Notes under the pieces: model-generated
Databases searched by the model: none
The model's input: the letters and a program-made list of their open reading frames with translations, nothing else
Told to the model about the DNA's origin: nothing
Shown: one piece after another, positions 36,959 to 46,783 of the stretch
Numbering within the stretch: position 1 is the first letter of the stretch
How the letters are laid out: the number at the start of each line of letters is the position of its first letter
From: Chromobacterium piscinae
GTDB lineage: Bacteria > Pseudomonadota > Gammaproteobacteria > Burkholderiales > Chromobacteriaceae
NCBI RefSeq assembly: GCF_021129175.1
Contig: NZ_JAJOHV010000019.1
Location: 22,622 to 86,621, forward strand
DNA length: 64,000 bases
Direction of reading: 5' to 3'
Made by a program: the position numbers and the translations under genes

Positions 36959-37890
36959 GCCTGCTCTCGCTGCAAACTTGTCAAATAGGTCTTGGCGCTG
37001 GCCGCGTCGCGCTCGATCTGGGCCACCAGGGTCGCCAGATCATCATAGCGCTCTTCGTCGCGCAGTTTCTTCAGGAAGCGTACCGTCAGCCGCTGGCCGT
37101 ACAGATCGCCCGAGAAATCGAACAGATGCACTTCCAGCTTGTAATCCGGGGTATCGCTGACCGTCGGGTTCAGGCCCAGGCTGGCCACGCCGCCCAGACG
37201 GCCCTGCGGCGCGTCGACCTCCACCACGAACACGCCCTTCAGAGCCGGCTTCAAATGCGGCAGGTGGATGTTGGCGGTGGGAAAGCCTATCGTGCGCCCC
37301 AGCTTCTGGCCATGCATCACTTTGCCCGATATCCGGTACACGCCGCCCAGCAACGCGTTGGCCGAATCCAGATCGCCGGCGGCCAAACGCTCGCGCACCA
37401 AGGTGCTGGAAGCGCGTTCGCCCTTGACCAGCACCGATGGCATCGCCTCGGTGGCGAAATGCGGACAGGAGGCCAGCAACTCGAAATCGCCCTTGCGGCC
37501 GGAGCCGAACTGGAAGTCGTCGCCGATCAACAAATACCGTGTTTTCAGTTCCCGCACCAGCACCTGGTCAACGAAGCCCTGCGCCGACATATTGGAAAAG
37601 CTGTGGTTGAAACGGTAAACGAACACATAATCGATCAAGCCCAGCTCTTCCAGCAAAGCGAACTTGTCGCGCAAAGTCGACAAGCGCGCCGGCGGATTGG
37701 CGCGGGCGAAGAACTCGCGCGGGTGCGGTTCGAAAGTCAGCAAGGCTGTCGGCAGCGCGCGCGCGCGCGCTTCCGAGCGCAAACGTTCCAGCATGCGCCT
37801 GTGGCCCTGATGCACGCCATCGAAATTGCCGATGGTCAACGCGCATCCCGGCAGGGCGAAACGACGCGGATCCCCCAGAAATACCTGCAT
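36955..37890 (-). CDS. ribF: Bifunctional riboflavin kinase/FAD synthetase
   Basis: Makes FMN, then FAD, from riboflavin. In 311 residues the N-terminal nucleotidyltransferase shows [15 protein letters not shown], and the C-terminal flavokinase [20 protein letters not shown] (about residue 190) and a FLRDE-like [14 protein letters not shown]. It overlaps ileS by four bases, forming the conserved ribF-ileS-lspA-ispH series. Certain. Confidence 0.97.
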   Translation of the reverse strand: MQVFLGDPRRFALPGCALTIGNFDGVHQGHRRMLERLRSEARARALPTALLTFEPHPREFFARANPPARLSTLRDKFALLEELGLIDYVFVYRFNHSFSNMSAQGFVDQVLVRELKTRYLLIGDDFQFGSGRKGDFELLASCPHFATEAMPSVLVKGERASSTLVRERLAAGDLDSANALLGGVYRISGKVMHGQKLGRTIGFPTANIHLPHLKPALKGVFVVEVDAPQGRLGGVASLGLNPTVSDTPDYKLEVHLFDFSGDLYGQRLTVRFLKKLRDEERYDDLATLVAQIERDAASAKTYLTSLQREQA

Positions 37891-37977
37891 TCGCTGTCTT
37901 TACATACGTCCCGAAACCTTCGATTGTAGCCGCCGGCTAGCGATAGCGTCCAGCCATGATCTGGAGGGAAGGCAAAC

Positions 37978-38006
37978 AAAAAGCCCCGCATGTTGCGGGG
38001 CTTTTT
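37978..38006 (-). terminator. Terminator of the OmpA-family gene
   Basis: Thirteen-base arms AAAAAGCCCCGCA / TGCGGGGCTTTTT around TGT, a few bases after the OmpA-family stop; the T5 run lies in the stem and the tail. Confidence 0.92.
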
Positions 38007-38021
38007 GGCGTTTGGCAAAAA

Positions 38022-38702
38022 TTAGTTGCCAGACTTCTCTACCACGGACTCTTTAACAGCGTCGATGGTCACTTCCACGCGGCGATCAGACTCGATGCAA
38101 GCCTTGATTTCGGCGTTTTGCTTCTTGTTCTTCACGTATTTCGGGAACTTGGCCTTGCACTCTTCGGTCATCTTGGCTTCAGCCTTGCCCTTACCAACAG
38201 CGGCAACCTTCTCGGCCGGAACGCCAGCGTTCACGAAGTAGTTCTTAACAGCGTCGGCGCGGTTCTGGGACAGAGCGTTGTTCAGCTTGTCGGAACCCAT
38301 GAAGTCGGTGTAACCGTCGATTTCAACACCGTTCAGGTAACCCTTGCCGGCGTGAGCCTTCAGCTTGGCGACCAGCGGGTCCAGTTCGTTCTTGGCGTCA
38401 GCGCGCAGAACGGACTTGTTGAAGTCGAACAGAACCTTGGCGGACAAGGTCACTTTTTCCTTCACGGAAACCAGAGCCGGCTTCGGAGCGGCGACAACCG
38501 GCTTGGCGGCTTCGCGATCGCCACACTCAACCAGACCGTCCTTGGCCTTGTCGAAGTAGGTGGTCTTCCAGCATTCGCCGTAGCTATTGCGGGTCACTGC
38601 GTCAGTGGATTGGTCAACGGCATAACCCGGTTTGGCAGCAAAAGCGCTAGCAGAAACCAACAGGGCGGCAACCAGTGCGCTCAGTTTCAGCTGTTTAGTC
38701 AT
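38022..38702 (-). CDS. OmpA/RmpM-like outer-membrane anchor protein
   Basis: 226 residues. A signal peptide (cleavage near residue 22, SASAFAA) is followed by a short N-terminal region with two Cys (YGECWKTTYF, LVECGDRE) and a C-terminal OmpA domain (KVLFDFNKSVLR, EIDGYTDFMGSDKLN, LSQNRADAVKNYF). That domain binds peptidoglycan. The lack of a beta barrel and the size fit Neisseria RmpM-type proteins, which tether porins to the cell wall. It stands alone in an AT-rich, likely strongly expressed transcription unit. Confidence 0.93.
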   Translation of the reverse strand: MTKQLKLSALVAALLVSASAFAAKPGYAVDQSTDAVTRNSYGECWKTTYFDKAKDGLVECGDREAAKPVVAAPKPALVSVKEKVTLSAKVLFDFNKSVLRADAKNELDPLVAKLKAHAGKGYLNGVEIDGYTDFMGSDKLNNALSQNRADAVKNYFVNAGVPAEKVAAVGKGKAEAKMTEECKAKFPKYVKNKKQNAEIKACIESDRRVEVTIDAVKESVVEKSGN

Positions 38703-38942
38703 GTTATTCCCTCTTTAATCTATAAAATGGGTAGCAATGCGGGCTGACGCAAAGACCACGCGAACTAAGTTGACTGCAAACATCAGGGATGGCTACATGC
38801 TGTGTTGATGCAGTTAACCCGCACTATAGGAATGCTGCAACACCATGTCAACACGGCGTCGGGCGCTTTGTCGCGTCAGCGTTGTATAAATACATCACAT
38901 TTCGCTAAATTATACCCGAAGCTGTATCGATCATGCGACACA

Positions 38943-39452
38943 TTACGGTCTTGTGACGCGTCGGCGAAACAGTGGCAACGGCTGCCTATAAGTCACTTGA
39001 TAGCTATCGCTGAAGGTATTGTAATAATCACCATCATCCAGCGACTTGCCGTCCTTGACCGCGAAGGCATCGAAACCCACTTGCCACAAGGGCCGGATCA
39101 GATCCGCCCAGACATCGCCCACCGCCCTCAGCTCGCCGGCATAATCATAGCGCTCGCGCAACAGCCTGGCGAGGCTGTAGCCCCGTCCATCGGTGAAGGC
39201 GGGAAAATCCACGGCGATCAGCGCCAGCTCGGCCAGATAGGGCTGCAGCTGCGCCGGATCGTCGTCCGGAGACAGGTAGACGCCGACGCTCCCGCCGCGC
39301 GCGCGCCAGCCGTCGACATCGGCCAGCCAGCTGGCCAGCGGCACGATCACGTCCTCGGCGGGATCCGCGTCCGGCAGCTTGCCGCTCTCGTCCGGCCGCA
39401 GCAGCCGCCAGTGATCGGCCTGCAGCCGGCCATCCTTAATGAACTGGGGCAT
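38943..39452 (-). CDS. DUF934 protein (sulfite-reductase partner)
   Basis: 169 residues of the DUF934 family, which is found next to cysI in betaproteobacteria and thought to help sulfite reduction. Recognisable stretches are FTDGRGYSLARLLRERY, GELRAVGDVW and DGDYYNTFSDSYQ. Its start lies inside cysI, with a 17-base overlap. Function is inferred from position only; no cofactor motif is apparent. Confidence 0.88.
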   Translation of the reverse strand: MPQFIKDGRLQADHWRLLRPDESGKLPDADPAEDVIVPLASWLADVDGWRARGGSVGVYLSPDDDPAQLQPYLAELALIAVDFPAFTDGRGYSLARLLRERYDYAGELRAVGDVWADLIRPLWQVGFDAFAVKDGKSLDDGDYYNTFSDSYQVTYRQPLPLFRRRVTRP

Positions 39453-41094
39453 ACACCCTCTCCTTGAACGGTTCGGCGCCGAGGCGGCGCAGGGTTTCGA
39501 TGAAGCGCTCGCCGTTCTGCCGCCGCTCGATGTAGACCTGCATGATCTTGGAGAAAGCCACCGGCACGTCGGCCTGGGCGAAAGACGGGCCTATCACCTT
39601 GCCGATGGCGGTGTCGCTGCCCTGGCTGCCACCCAGCGTGATCTGGTACCACTCCTCGCCGTTCTTATCGACGCCGAGAATGCCGATATTGCCGATGTGG
39701 TGATGGCCGCAGGCATTCATGCAGCCGGAGAAGTTACAGGCGATGTCGCCCAGATCATATAAATAATCCAGATCGTCGAAAGTCTTCTGGATCGCGTTGG
39801 CCACCGGGATGGAGCGCGCGTTGGCCAGCGAGCAGAAGTCGCCCCCCGGGCAACTGATGATGTCGGTCAGCAGGCCGATATTCGGCGTCGCCATGCGCAG
39901 TTGCCGCGCCTCGAGCCATAGCGTGTACAGATCCTTCTGCTCGACGTCCGGCAATACCAGATTCTGTTCGTGGGCTACGCGCAGCTCGCCGAAACCGAAG
40001 CGGTCGGCCCAATCGGCTGCGGCTTCCATCTGCTCGGCGCTGATATCCCCCGGCGGCGCGCCGGTCTCCTTCAGCGACAGGACCACCGAGCGGTAGCCGG
40101 ACAGCCGGTGGCCGCGGGTATTGCGCTCGAACCAGCGGGCGAAGGCCTTGTCCTTGGCCAGCGGATCGGACAGCTCGGCTGGGTCGTCGGCGAGCATCTT
40201 GTAAGCCGGATCGCCGAAGAAGCTGGCGTAATGGACAACATCCTCGTCGCGGAGAGTCGCCGGGCCATCCTTCAGGTGGCGCCATTCGTCCTCCACCTTG
40301 GCGGCGAAGCCTTCCCGCGTCAGCGCCTTGACCAGAATCTTGATCCGCGCCTTGTACTTGTTGTCGCGGCGGCCGAAGCGGTTGTACACCCGCAGCACCG
40401 CGTCCAGATAGGTCAGCAGATGCTGGCGCGGCAGGAACTCGCGGATCACTTCGCCTACCATCGGCGTACGGCCCAAACCGCCGCCGACGATGACCTTGAA
40501 CCCCGCCTCGCCGGCCTCGTTGCGGCTGACGTGCAGGCCGATGTCGTGGACCATGGTCGCCGCGCGGTCTTCCACGCTGCCCGACACCGCGATCTTGAAC
40601 TTGCGCGGCAGGAAGGTGAATTCCGGGTGCATGGTGCTCCACTGCCGGATGATCTCGCAGTAGGGGCGCGGATCGAACAGCTCGTCGTCTGCCACGCCGG
40701 CAAAAGCGTCGGTGGTGGTGTTGCGCACGCAGTTACCAGAGGTCTGGATCGCGTGCATTTCCACCGTGGACAGCTCTTCCAGGATGTCCGGCACGCTCTC
40801 CAGCGCCGGCCAGTTGAACTGGATGTTCTGCCGGGTGGTGAAATGGCCATAGCCCTTGTCGTAGCGGCGGGCAATGTCGGCCAGCTTCCGCAGCTGCTCG
40901 CTGCGCAAGTGGCCGTAGGGAATCGCCACGCGCAGCATGGGCGCGTGGCGCTGGATGTAGAGGCCGTTCATCAGCCGCAACGGCCGGAATTCGTCCTCGG
41001 ACAGCTCGCCGGCCAGGAAGCGGCGGGTCTGGTCGCGGAACTGCACCACGCGCTCTCGCACCAGCCGATGGTCTACTTCATCGTATCGATACAT
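39436..41094 (-). CDS. cysI: Sulfite reductase haemoprotein subunit
   Basis: Sirohaem and [4Fe-4S] enzyme reducing sulfite to sulfide. In 552 residues the cluster cysteines are in CPGGDFCSLANA and CNFSGCMNACGHHH, and the two nitrite/sulfite reductase repeats are visible (GYGHFTTRQNIQFNW and GLGRTPMVGEVI). The start at 41094 gives MYRYDEVDHRLV. There is no cysJ flavoprotein beside it, so electrons may come from another reductase. Operon cysH-cysI-DUF934 inferred from short gaps. Confidence 0.95.
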   Translation of the reverse strand: MYRYDEVDHRLVRERVVQFRDQTRRFLAGELSEDEFRPLRLMNGLYIQRHAPMLRVAIPYGHLRSEQLRKLADIARRYDKGYGHFTTRQNIQFNWPALESVPDILEELSTVEMHAIQTSGNCVRNTTTDAFAGVADDELFDPRPYCEIIRQWSTMHPEFTFLPRKFKIAVSGSVEDRAATMVHDIGLHVSRNEAGEAGFKVIVGGGLGRTPMVGEVIREFLPRQHLLTYLDAVLRVYNRFGRRDNKYKARIKILVKALTREGFAAKVEDEWRHLKDGPATLRDEDVVHYASFFGDPAYKMLADDPAELSDPLAKDKAFARWFERNTRGHRLSGYRSVVLSLKETGAPPGDISAEQMEAAADWADRFGFGELRVAHEQNLVLPDVEQKDLYTLWLEARQLRMATPNIGLLTDIISCPGGDFCSLANARSIPVANAIQKTFDDLDYLYDLGDIACNFSGCMNACGHHHIGNIGILGVDKNGEEWYQITLGGSQGSDTAIGKVIGPSFAQADVPVAFSKIMQVYIERRQNGERFIETLRRLGAEPFKERVYAPVH

Positions 41095-41137
41095 GTTTGG
41101 ATTCCAGCGGGAATGCCGACGACTGCGAGCCGGCGGT

Positions 41138-41842
41138 TCAAACGGGGCGTTGCAGCGGACTGGACTTCGCGTGCAGTCCGCACTCCTTGGTTTCCGGGTT
41201 TTCCCACCACCAGCGTCCGGCGCGCACATCCTCGCCTGCGCTGATGGCGCGGGTACAGGGCGCGCAGCCTATCGACGGATAGTGCCGGTCGTGCAGCGCG
41301 TTGTACGGCACCTGATTTTCCTTCAGGTACTGCCACACCTCGGCTTCGGTCCATTCCAGCAAGGGGCTGAACTTCACCAGGCCGTTGTCTGCGTCGTACT
41401 CCCTGTCGGCCAGGTCTTGCCGGGTAGGCGACTGCTGGCGGCGCAGGCCGGTGATCCAGGCCGAACGGCCGGCTAGCGCGCGCTTCAGCGGCTCCAGCTT
41501 GCGGATCTGACAACAGGACTTGCGCAGGTCGACGCTCTGGTAGAAGCCGTTGATGCCGTGGAAGTTGACGTACTGCTCGGTGGCGGCGGTGTCGGGGAAA
41601 TACACCCTGACCGGATGGCCTGGATAGCGCTCGGCCACCCGCTGCATCAGGTCGTAGGTTTCGGCCGGCAGGCGGCCGGTATCCAGACTGAAGCTTTCCA
41701 GCGGCAGATCGAGACGGGCGATCAGGTCGGTCAGCACCATGTCTTCGGCGCCGTAGCTGTTGGCCAGCACCGCGTCGGGGTGCTCGGCGGCAACGGTTTG
41801 CAGCAGGGCCGTGGTGGCGGCGAGTTTGGACTCCAGGCTCAT
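41138..41842 (-). CDS. cysH: Assimilatory APS/PAPS reductase
   Basis: Reduces adenylylsulfate (or PAPS) to sulfite with thioredoxin. 234 residues. The paired cysteines KSCCQIRK and IGCAPCTRAI mark the [4Fe-4S] type, which uses APS in betaproteobacteria, and the catalytic Cys lies in KECGLHA at the end. ANSYGAEDMVL near residue 28 is the nucleotide loop. First gene of the cys operon, divergent from cysB across 112 bases. Confidence 0.95.
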   Translation of the reverse strand: MSLESKLAATTALLQTVAAEHPDAVLANSYGAEDMVLTDLIARLDLPLESFSLDTGRLPAETYDLMQRVAERYPGHPVRVYFPDTAATEQYVNFHGINGFYQSVDLRKSCCQIRKLEPLKRALAGRSAWITGLRRQQSPTRQDLADREYDADNGLVKFSPLLEWTEAEVWQYLKENQVPYNALHDRHYPSIGCAPCTRAISAGEDVRAGRWWWENPETKECGLHAKSSPLQRPV

Positions 41843-41954
41843 TAAGCGCTCCGGGGATGGTTCGAGCGTATCCTAACCAAAGCGCTTATAAACCTAAAAG
41901 AATATTGTGTTAGTATTTAATGACTACAGGTTGTATAGAGGATAGATCGCCAAG

Positions 41955-42899
41955 ATGAAGCTACAACAACTCCGCTACCTGGTCGAAGTGGCCAAGCAGG
42001 GCCTCAACGTTTCCGAGGCCGCCGAGAAGCTGCACACCTCGCAGCCCGGCATTTCCAAGCAGATCCGCCTGCTGGAGGACGAACTGGGCATCCAGGTGTT
42101 CATCCGCAACGGCAAGCGCGTGGTCTCGGTGTCCGAACCGGGCAAGGAAGTGCTGCGCATCTCGGAACGCATCCTGCGCGAGGCGCAGAACCTGAAGCGC
42201 GTCGGCGACGAGTTCTCCCGCGAGTCGGAAGGCGCGCTGACCATCGCCACCACCCACACTCAGGCCCGTTACGCGCTGCCGCAGGCCATCGCCGAATTCG
42301 TGCGCCGCTATCCCAAGGTGCGGCTGTCGCTGAAACAGGGCAGCCCGACGCAGATCTGCGACATGGTGGTGTCCGGCGAGGCCGACCTCGCCATCGCCAC
42401 CGAGGGCATCGCGCTGTACAAGGAACTGGCGACGCTGCCCTGCTACGAGTGGAACCGCTCGCTGGTGGTGCCGAAAGGCCATCCGCTCACCGTGCTGGAA
42501 CGCGAGGTGACCCTAGCCGACATCGCCCAATACCCGATAGTCACCTACGATTTCGCCTTCGCCGGCCGCTCCAAGATCAACAAATCGTTCGCCGAGCAGG
42601 GCCTGACGCCCAACGTGGTGCTGACCGCGATCGACACCGACGTGATCAAGACCTACGTTTCGCTGGGCCTGGGCATCGGCATCATCGCCAGCATGGCCTT
42701 CGAGCCGGAGCGCGACCACAACCTGACCGCGATCGACGCCGGCCACCTGTTCGAGCCGTCCACCACCAAGATCGGCATCCGCAAGGACGCCTACCTGCGC
42801 GGCTTCGCCTACACCTTCATCGAGCTGTTCGCGCCGCATCTGCACCGGCGCGAGGTGGACTCGGCGCTGCTGGCTCACGACGTCGACGACGAGGAATGA
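41955..42899 (+). CDS. cysB: CysB-type LysR regulator of sulfur assimilation
   Basis: 314 residues with an N-terminal winged helix-turn-helix (MKLQQLRYLVEVAKQGLN, then HTSQPGISKQIRLLEDELG) and a CysB-type effector domain (TTHTQARYALPQAI, VTYDFAFAGRSKINKSF). In enteric bacteria CysB activates cys genes with N-acetylserine as inducer. The gene is divergent from the cysH operon, so the 112 bases between them probably hold its target site. A Cbl-type paralogue is possible but the context favours CysB. Confidence 0.94.
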   Translation: MKLQQLRYLVEVAKQGLNVSEAAEKLHTSQPGISKQIRLLEDELGIQVFIRNGKRVVSVSEPGKEVLRISERILREAQNLKRVGDEFSRESEGALTIATTHTQARYALPQAIAEFVRRYPKVRLSLKQGSPTQICDMVVSGEADLAIATEGIALYKELATLPCYEWNRSLVVPKGHPLTVLEREVTLADIAQYPIVTYDFAFAGRSKINKSFAEQGLTPNVVLTAIDTDVIKTYVSLGLGIGIIASMAFEPERDHNLTAIDAGHLFEPSTTKIGIRKDAYLRGFAYTFIELFAPHLHRREVDSALLAHDVDDEE

Positions 42900-42926
42900 G
42901 CGCCCGCCGACGCATGCCGACGCACA

Positions 42927-42956
42927 AACGCCCCGAACCTGCCGGGGCGTTTTCTT
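42927..42956 (+). terminator. Terminator of cysB
   Basis: AACGCCCCG / CGGGGCGTT arms with a seven-base loop, then TTCTTT. Confidence 0.85.
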
Positions 42957-42975
42957 TGGGAGGACAGGCTAGCGC

Positions 42976-43716
42976 TTACAGCGTCAGACCGCCGGTCACC
43001 TCGATCGCGGCGCCGTTGATGTAGCTGGCCTCGTCGGACGCAAGGAAAGCGTAGACGTTGGCGATCTCGGCCGGATCGGCCATGCGGCGCATCGGCACCT
43101 TGTCTTCCATCGCCTGCAGCACTTTTTCCGGCATCGCCTTCAGGATGGGCGTGGCCACGAAGCCCGGACACACCGCGTTGGCGCGGATGCCCTTCTTGCC
43201 CAGCTCCTTGGCCCAGGTCTTGACGAAGCCGATCACGCCGAACTTGGCCGCCGCGTAGTTGGTCTGGCCGAAGTTGCCGTAAACGCCGACCACCGACGAC
43301 GCGTTCAGGATCACGCCGCCGCCCTGCTCCACCATGGTGTCCACCACGGCGCGGGCACAGTTGTAGACGCCCTTCAGGTTGATGTCGATCACCTTGTCGA
43401 ACTGGTCTTCGCTCATCTTGATCAGTTGCGCGTCCTGGACGATGCCTGCATTGTTGACCAGCACGTCGATGCGGCCGCAACGATTTTTCAGGTCGGCGAC
43501 CATCTCGGCGATCTGGCCCTTGTCGGTGACGTCCACCTTGTAGCCGTAGGCCTCGCCGCCCAGCGCCTTTAGTTCATCGACCACGGTCTTGACCGCGTCC
43601 GGATTCAGGTCGCACACCGCGACGATGGCGCCTTCCTTGACGAACTTCTCCGCCGTCGCCTTGCCGATGCCGCTGGCCGAGCCGGTGATGATGGATACTT
43701 TCCCTTTCAAACGCAT
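42976..43716 (-). CDS. Short-chain dehydrogenase (3-oxoacyl reductase/FabG type)
   Basis: 246 residues of the classical SDR family. The NAD(P) loop is [10 protein letters not shown], the structural NNAG motif is in [10 protein letters not shown], the catalytic residues are in [19 protein letters not shown] (Ser, Tyr and Lys), and PG follows in [10 protein letters not shown]. Sequence resembles FabG and acetoacetyl-CoA reductases, but substrate cannot be set from sequence. It stands alone between cysB and the ABC-F gene. Confidence 0.9.
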   Translation of the reverse strand: MRLKGKVSIITGSASGIGKATAEKFVKEGAIVAVCDLNPDAVKTVVDELKALGGEAYGYKVDVTDKGQIAEMVADLKNRCGRIDVLVNNAGIVQDAQLIKMSEDQFDKVIDINLKGVYNCARAVVDTMVEQGGGVILNASSVVGVYGNFGQTNYAAAKFGVIGFVKTWAKELGKKGIRANAVCPGFVATPILKAMPEKVLQAMEDKVPMRRMADPAEIANVYAFLASDEASYINGAAIEVTGGLTL

Positions 43717-43939
43717 GTGATTTCCTTCTATCTCTCTGGCTTGCAGATCTCATCGGGTCGCCAGGACGGATGAGCCCGGATGTCTCCATCATCGGCCTTC
43801 CCGGCCGGGTCCCCGATTATTGTTTTGTCGCCGCGGATCGCGGATATGAAAAACGGGAGTTTGTGCACCGCAATATAGCGCACGCCCTCCCGTCGGTAAA
43901 GTTACGGCCTGTGACAGACCGTATCCGTATGACTTCTGA

Positions 43940-45571
43940 TTACTCCAGACCCTTGCTGGCCAGGTAATCTTCGTAGTTGCCGGTGTAGTAGTCGTAGCCG
44001 CCCTTGCCGTCCAACTCCAGCACGTGGGTGGCCAGAGAGCTGACGAACTGGCGGTCGTGCGATACGAAGATCAGGGTGCCCTTGTACTTTTCCAGCGCCA
44101 TGTTCAGGGATTCGATCGATTCCATGTCCATGTGGTTGGTCGGCTCGTCCATGATCATCACGTTCGGCTTCTGCAGGATCAGCTTGCCGTACAGCATGCG
44201 GCCCTTCTCGCCGCCGGAGAGCACGCGCACCGCCTTGCCCACCTCGTCGCCGCCAAACAGCAAACGGCCCAGCGTGGCGCGGATCGCCTGCTCGTCGTCG
44301 CCCTCCTGGCCCCACTGGCGCATCCACTCGCTCAGGGTCCAGTCGCTGTCGAAGTCAGCCTCGTGATCCTGCGCGAAATAGCCGATCTGTGCCTTTTCCG
44401 CCCACTTGATGTTGCCGTAATCGGCAGTCAGGCCTTCGGCGTAGGCTTGCTCGAACGCGCCGGCCAGCAGCTTGACCAGCGAGGTTTTCCCCGCGCCGTT
44501 GGGGCCGATGATGGCTAGGCGCGCGCCGGCTTCCAGGATCAGGTTCAGATCCTTGAACAGCACCTTGCTGTCGTAGGCCTTGTTGAGGTTTTCCACCTCC
44601 ACCGCCTGGCGGTGGAGCTTGAACTTGTCGTCCATCTCAAAGCGGATGAACGGGTTCTGGCGGCTGGACGGCTTCACCTCCACCATCTCGGACTTCAGCT
44701 TGTCCACCTGCTTCAGGCGCGAGGTGGCCTGGCGGGCCTTGGACTTATTGGCGGAGAAGCGGGCCACGAACTCCTGCAGTTCCTGGATGCGCTCCTTGGC
44801 CTTGCTGTTGGACGACAGCTGGCGCTCGCGGGCCTGGGCCGACGCGATCATGTAGTCGTCGTAGTTGCCCGGGTAGATGCGGATGGTATTGTAGTCCAAG
44901 TCCGCCATGTGGGTGCAGACCGAGTTCAGGAAGTGGCGGTCGTGCGAGATGATGATCATGGTGGAGTTGCGCTCGTTCAGCACATGCTCCAGCCAGCGGA
45001 TGGTGTTGATGTCCAGGTTGTTGGTCGGCTCGTCCAGCAACAGGATGTCCGGATTGGAGAACAGCGCCTGCGCCAGCAACACCCGCAGCTTCCAACCCGG
45101 GGCCACTTCGCTCATCGGGCCGAAGTGCTGGTCGACCGGAATGCCCACGCCCATCAGCAGCTCGCCGGCACGCGCCTCGGCGGTGTAGCCGTCGTACTCG
45201 GCGAACTTGGCCTCCAGCTCGGCCGCGTGCATGTAGTCTTCTTCAGTGGCTTCGAGGTTGGCGTAGATGGCGTCGCGTTCGCTCATCGCCGCCCACATCT
45301 CGGTGTGGCCCATCATCACCACATCGATCACGCGCTGGTCTTCGTAGCCGAACTGGTCCTGGCGCAACTTGCCCAGGCGCAGACCGTTCTCGATGGCGAC
45401 TTCGCCCGCGGTCTGCTCCAGGTCGCCACCCAGGATTTTCATGAAAGTGGACTTGCCGGAACCGTTGGCGCCGATCAGGCCGTAACGGTTGCCTTCGCCG
45501 AATTTGACGGTAACCTTCTCGAACAGAGGTTTCACGCCAAACTGCATGGTAATGTTGCTTGTGGTAATCAC
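43940..45571 (-). CDS. ybiT: ABC-F ribosome-associated ATPase (YbiT-type)
   Basis: 543 residues with two ABC ATPase cassettes and no membrane domain. The first Walker A is GANGSGKST and the second [14 protein letters not shown] occurs in the second cassette and a variant in the first; DEPTNNLD and DEPTNHMD are the Walker B regions. The ABC-F linker lies between them. The N-terminus ([17 protein letters not shown]) follows YbiT closely. I choose GTG 45571 because AAGGATCC lies ahead of it and the family starts there. YbiT binds the ribosomal E site and tunes translation. Confidence 0.92.
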   Translation of the reverse strand: MITTSNITMQFGVKPLFEKVTVKFGEGNRYGLIGANGSGKSTFMKILGGDLEQTAGEVAIENGLRLGKLRQDQFGYEDQRVIDVVMMGHTEMWAAMSERDAIYANLEATEEDYMHAAELEAKFAEYDGYTAEARAGELLMGVGIPVDQHFGPMSEVAPGWKLRVLLAQALFSNPDILLLDEPTNNLDINTIRWLEHVLNERNSTMIIISHDRHFLNSVCTHMADLDYNTIRIYPGNYDDYMIASAQARERQLSSNSKAKERIQELQEFVARFSANKSKARQATSRLKQVDKLKSEMVEVKPSSRQNPFIRFEMDDKFKLHRQAVEVENLNKAYDSKVLFKDLNLILEAGARLAIIGPNGAGKTSLVKLLAGAFEQAYAEGLTADYGNIKWAEKAQIGYFAQDHEADFDSDWTLSEWMRQWGQEGDDEQAIRATLGRLLFGGDEVGKAVRVLSGGEKGRMLYGKLILQKPNVMIMDEPTNHMDMESIESLNMALEKYKGTLIFVSHDRQFVSSLATHVLELDGKGGYDYYTGNYEDYLASKGLE

Positions 45572-45881
45572 GCTTGAGGATCCTTCAGCCAGGGCCGTGA
45601 ACCTGTTTGCGATCTTTTCGCGAGCGTCTCCCGGCCTGTTTTCGCCGGCGCATGGCTTCGCCAAACGCCCCCGGCGGGGACTGACGCCGCGGCGCAGCCA
45701 TCAAACGGACGCCGGGCAAGATCTCAAACAAGTTCTAAGTATCGGAAAAACGTAGGATTCTATCACAACGGGGACCGTTCCCCGAAGCCTCGCGCGGCCG
45801 CGCCTCACGAACTTTTGCCAGCCAGACGAATTCCGATACAATCGTAAACCTTGTAAATCCTTATTCCAGATAGGCAAAACT
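45572..45881. promoter_or_regulatory. Divergent gap between the ABC-F gene and dapA
   Basis: 310 bases with the promoters of both genes. AT-rich patches at 45730-45770 and 45830-45870 are likely core promoter areas. I see no lysine riboswitch or other RNA motif that I could defend, and no gene. Confidence 0.4.
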
Positions 45882-46757
45882 ATGCTTACCGGCAGCTTGG
45901 TAGCGCTCGTAACACCGATGTCGAACGATGGGGCGGTGGATTTTGCGGCGTTGCAACGATTGGTTGAGTTCCACATCGAAAACGGCACCGCCGGCATCGT
46001 CGCCGTCGGCACCACCGGCGAATCGGCCACCCTGTCGGTGGAAGAGCACATCGCCGTGGTGAAAGCGGTAGTCGAGTACGCCAAGGGCCGGGTCAAAGTG
46101 ATCGCAGGCGCCGGCGGCAACGCCACCAGCGAGGCGATCGAGCTGGGCAAGCTGTCGGCCGATGTCGGCGCCGACATGGTGCTGTCGGTGGTGCCCTACT
46201 ACAACAAGCCCACCCAGGAAGGCATCTACCAGCACTTCAAGGCCATCGCCGACCAAAGCCCGCTGCCGGTCATCCTTTATAATGTTCCCGGCCGCACCGT
46301 CGCCGACATGAGCAACGACACCGCGCTGCGCCTAGCCGCCCATCCGAACATCGTCGGCCTGAAGGACGCCACCGGCGACATCGGCCGCGCCTGCGACCTG
46401 GCGCTGCGCGCGCCGGAAGGCTTCGCGCTGTATTCCGGCGACGACGCCACCGGCATGGCCTTCATGCTGTGCGGCGGCCACGGCGTGATCTCGGTCACCG
46501 CCAATATCGCGCCCAAACAAATGAGCGAGCTTTGCCAAGCCGCCACCTCCGGCGACGCCCGCAAGGCCCGCGCCATCAACGACAAGCTGCAAGGCCTGCA
46601 CAAGCAGCTGTTCGTGGAGCCCAACCCGATCCCGGCAAAGTGGGCGCTGGAGCGGATGCGACGCATCCCCGCCGGCATCCGCCTGCCACTGACCCCGCTG
46701 AGCGCCGCCGCCCAACCTCTGGTGGACGCGGCGCTGAAACAAGCCGAAGTCATTTGA
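45882..46757 (+). CDS. dapA: 4-hydroxy-tetrahydrodipicolinate synthase
   Basis: Condenses pyruvate with aspartate semialdehyde in lysine and diaminopimelate synthesis. 291 residues. The Schiff-base lysine is Lys161 (GLKDATGD), the catalytic Tyr133 is in LYNVPGR, and GTTGESATL forms the substrate loop. It is followed 26 bases later by bamC, the same pairing as E. coli dapA-bamC, so they are probably co-transcribed. Certain. Confidence 0.97.
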   Translation: MLTGSLVALVTPMSNDGAVDFAALQRLVEFHIENGTAGIVAVGTTGESATLSVEEHIAVVKAVVEYAKGRVKVIAGAGGNATSEAIELGKLSADVGADMVLSVVPYYNKPTQEGIYQHFKAIADQSPLPVILYNVPGRTVADMSNDTALRLAAHPNIVGLKDATGDIGRACDLALRAPEGFALYSGDDATGMAFMLCGGHGVISVTANIAPKQMSELCQAATSGDARKARAINDKLQGLHKQLFVEPNPIPAKWALERMRRIPAGIRLPLTPLSAAAQPLVDAALKQAEVI

Positions 46758-46783
46758 TTCACCCCCGAAAGATGGGAGTAAGC

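Noticed and set aside
45572..45881. Idea of a lysine riboswitch before dapA
   Set aside because: I could not build the required multi-helix junction from the sequence.
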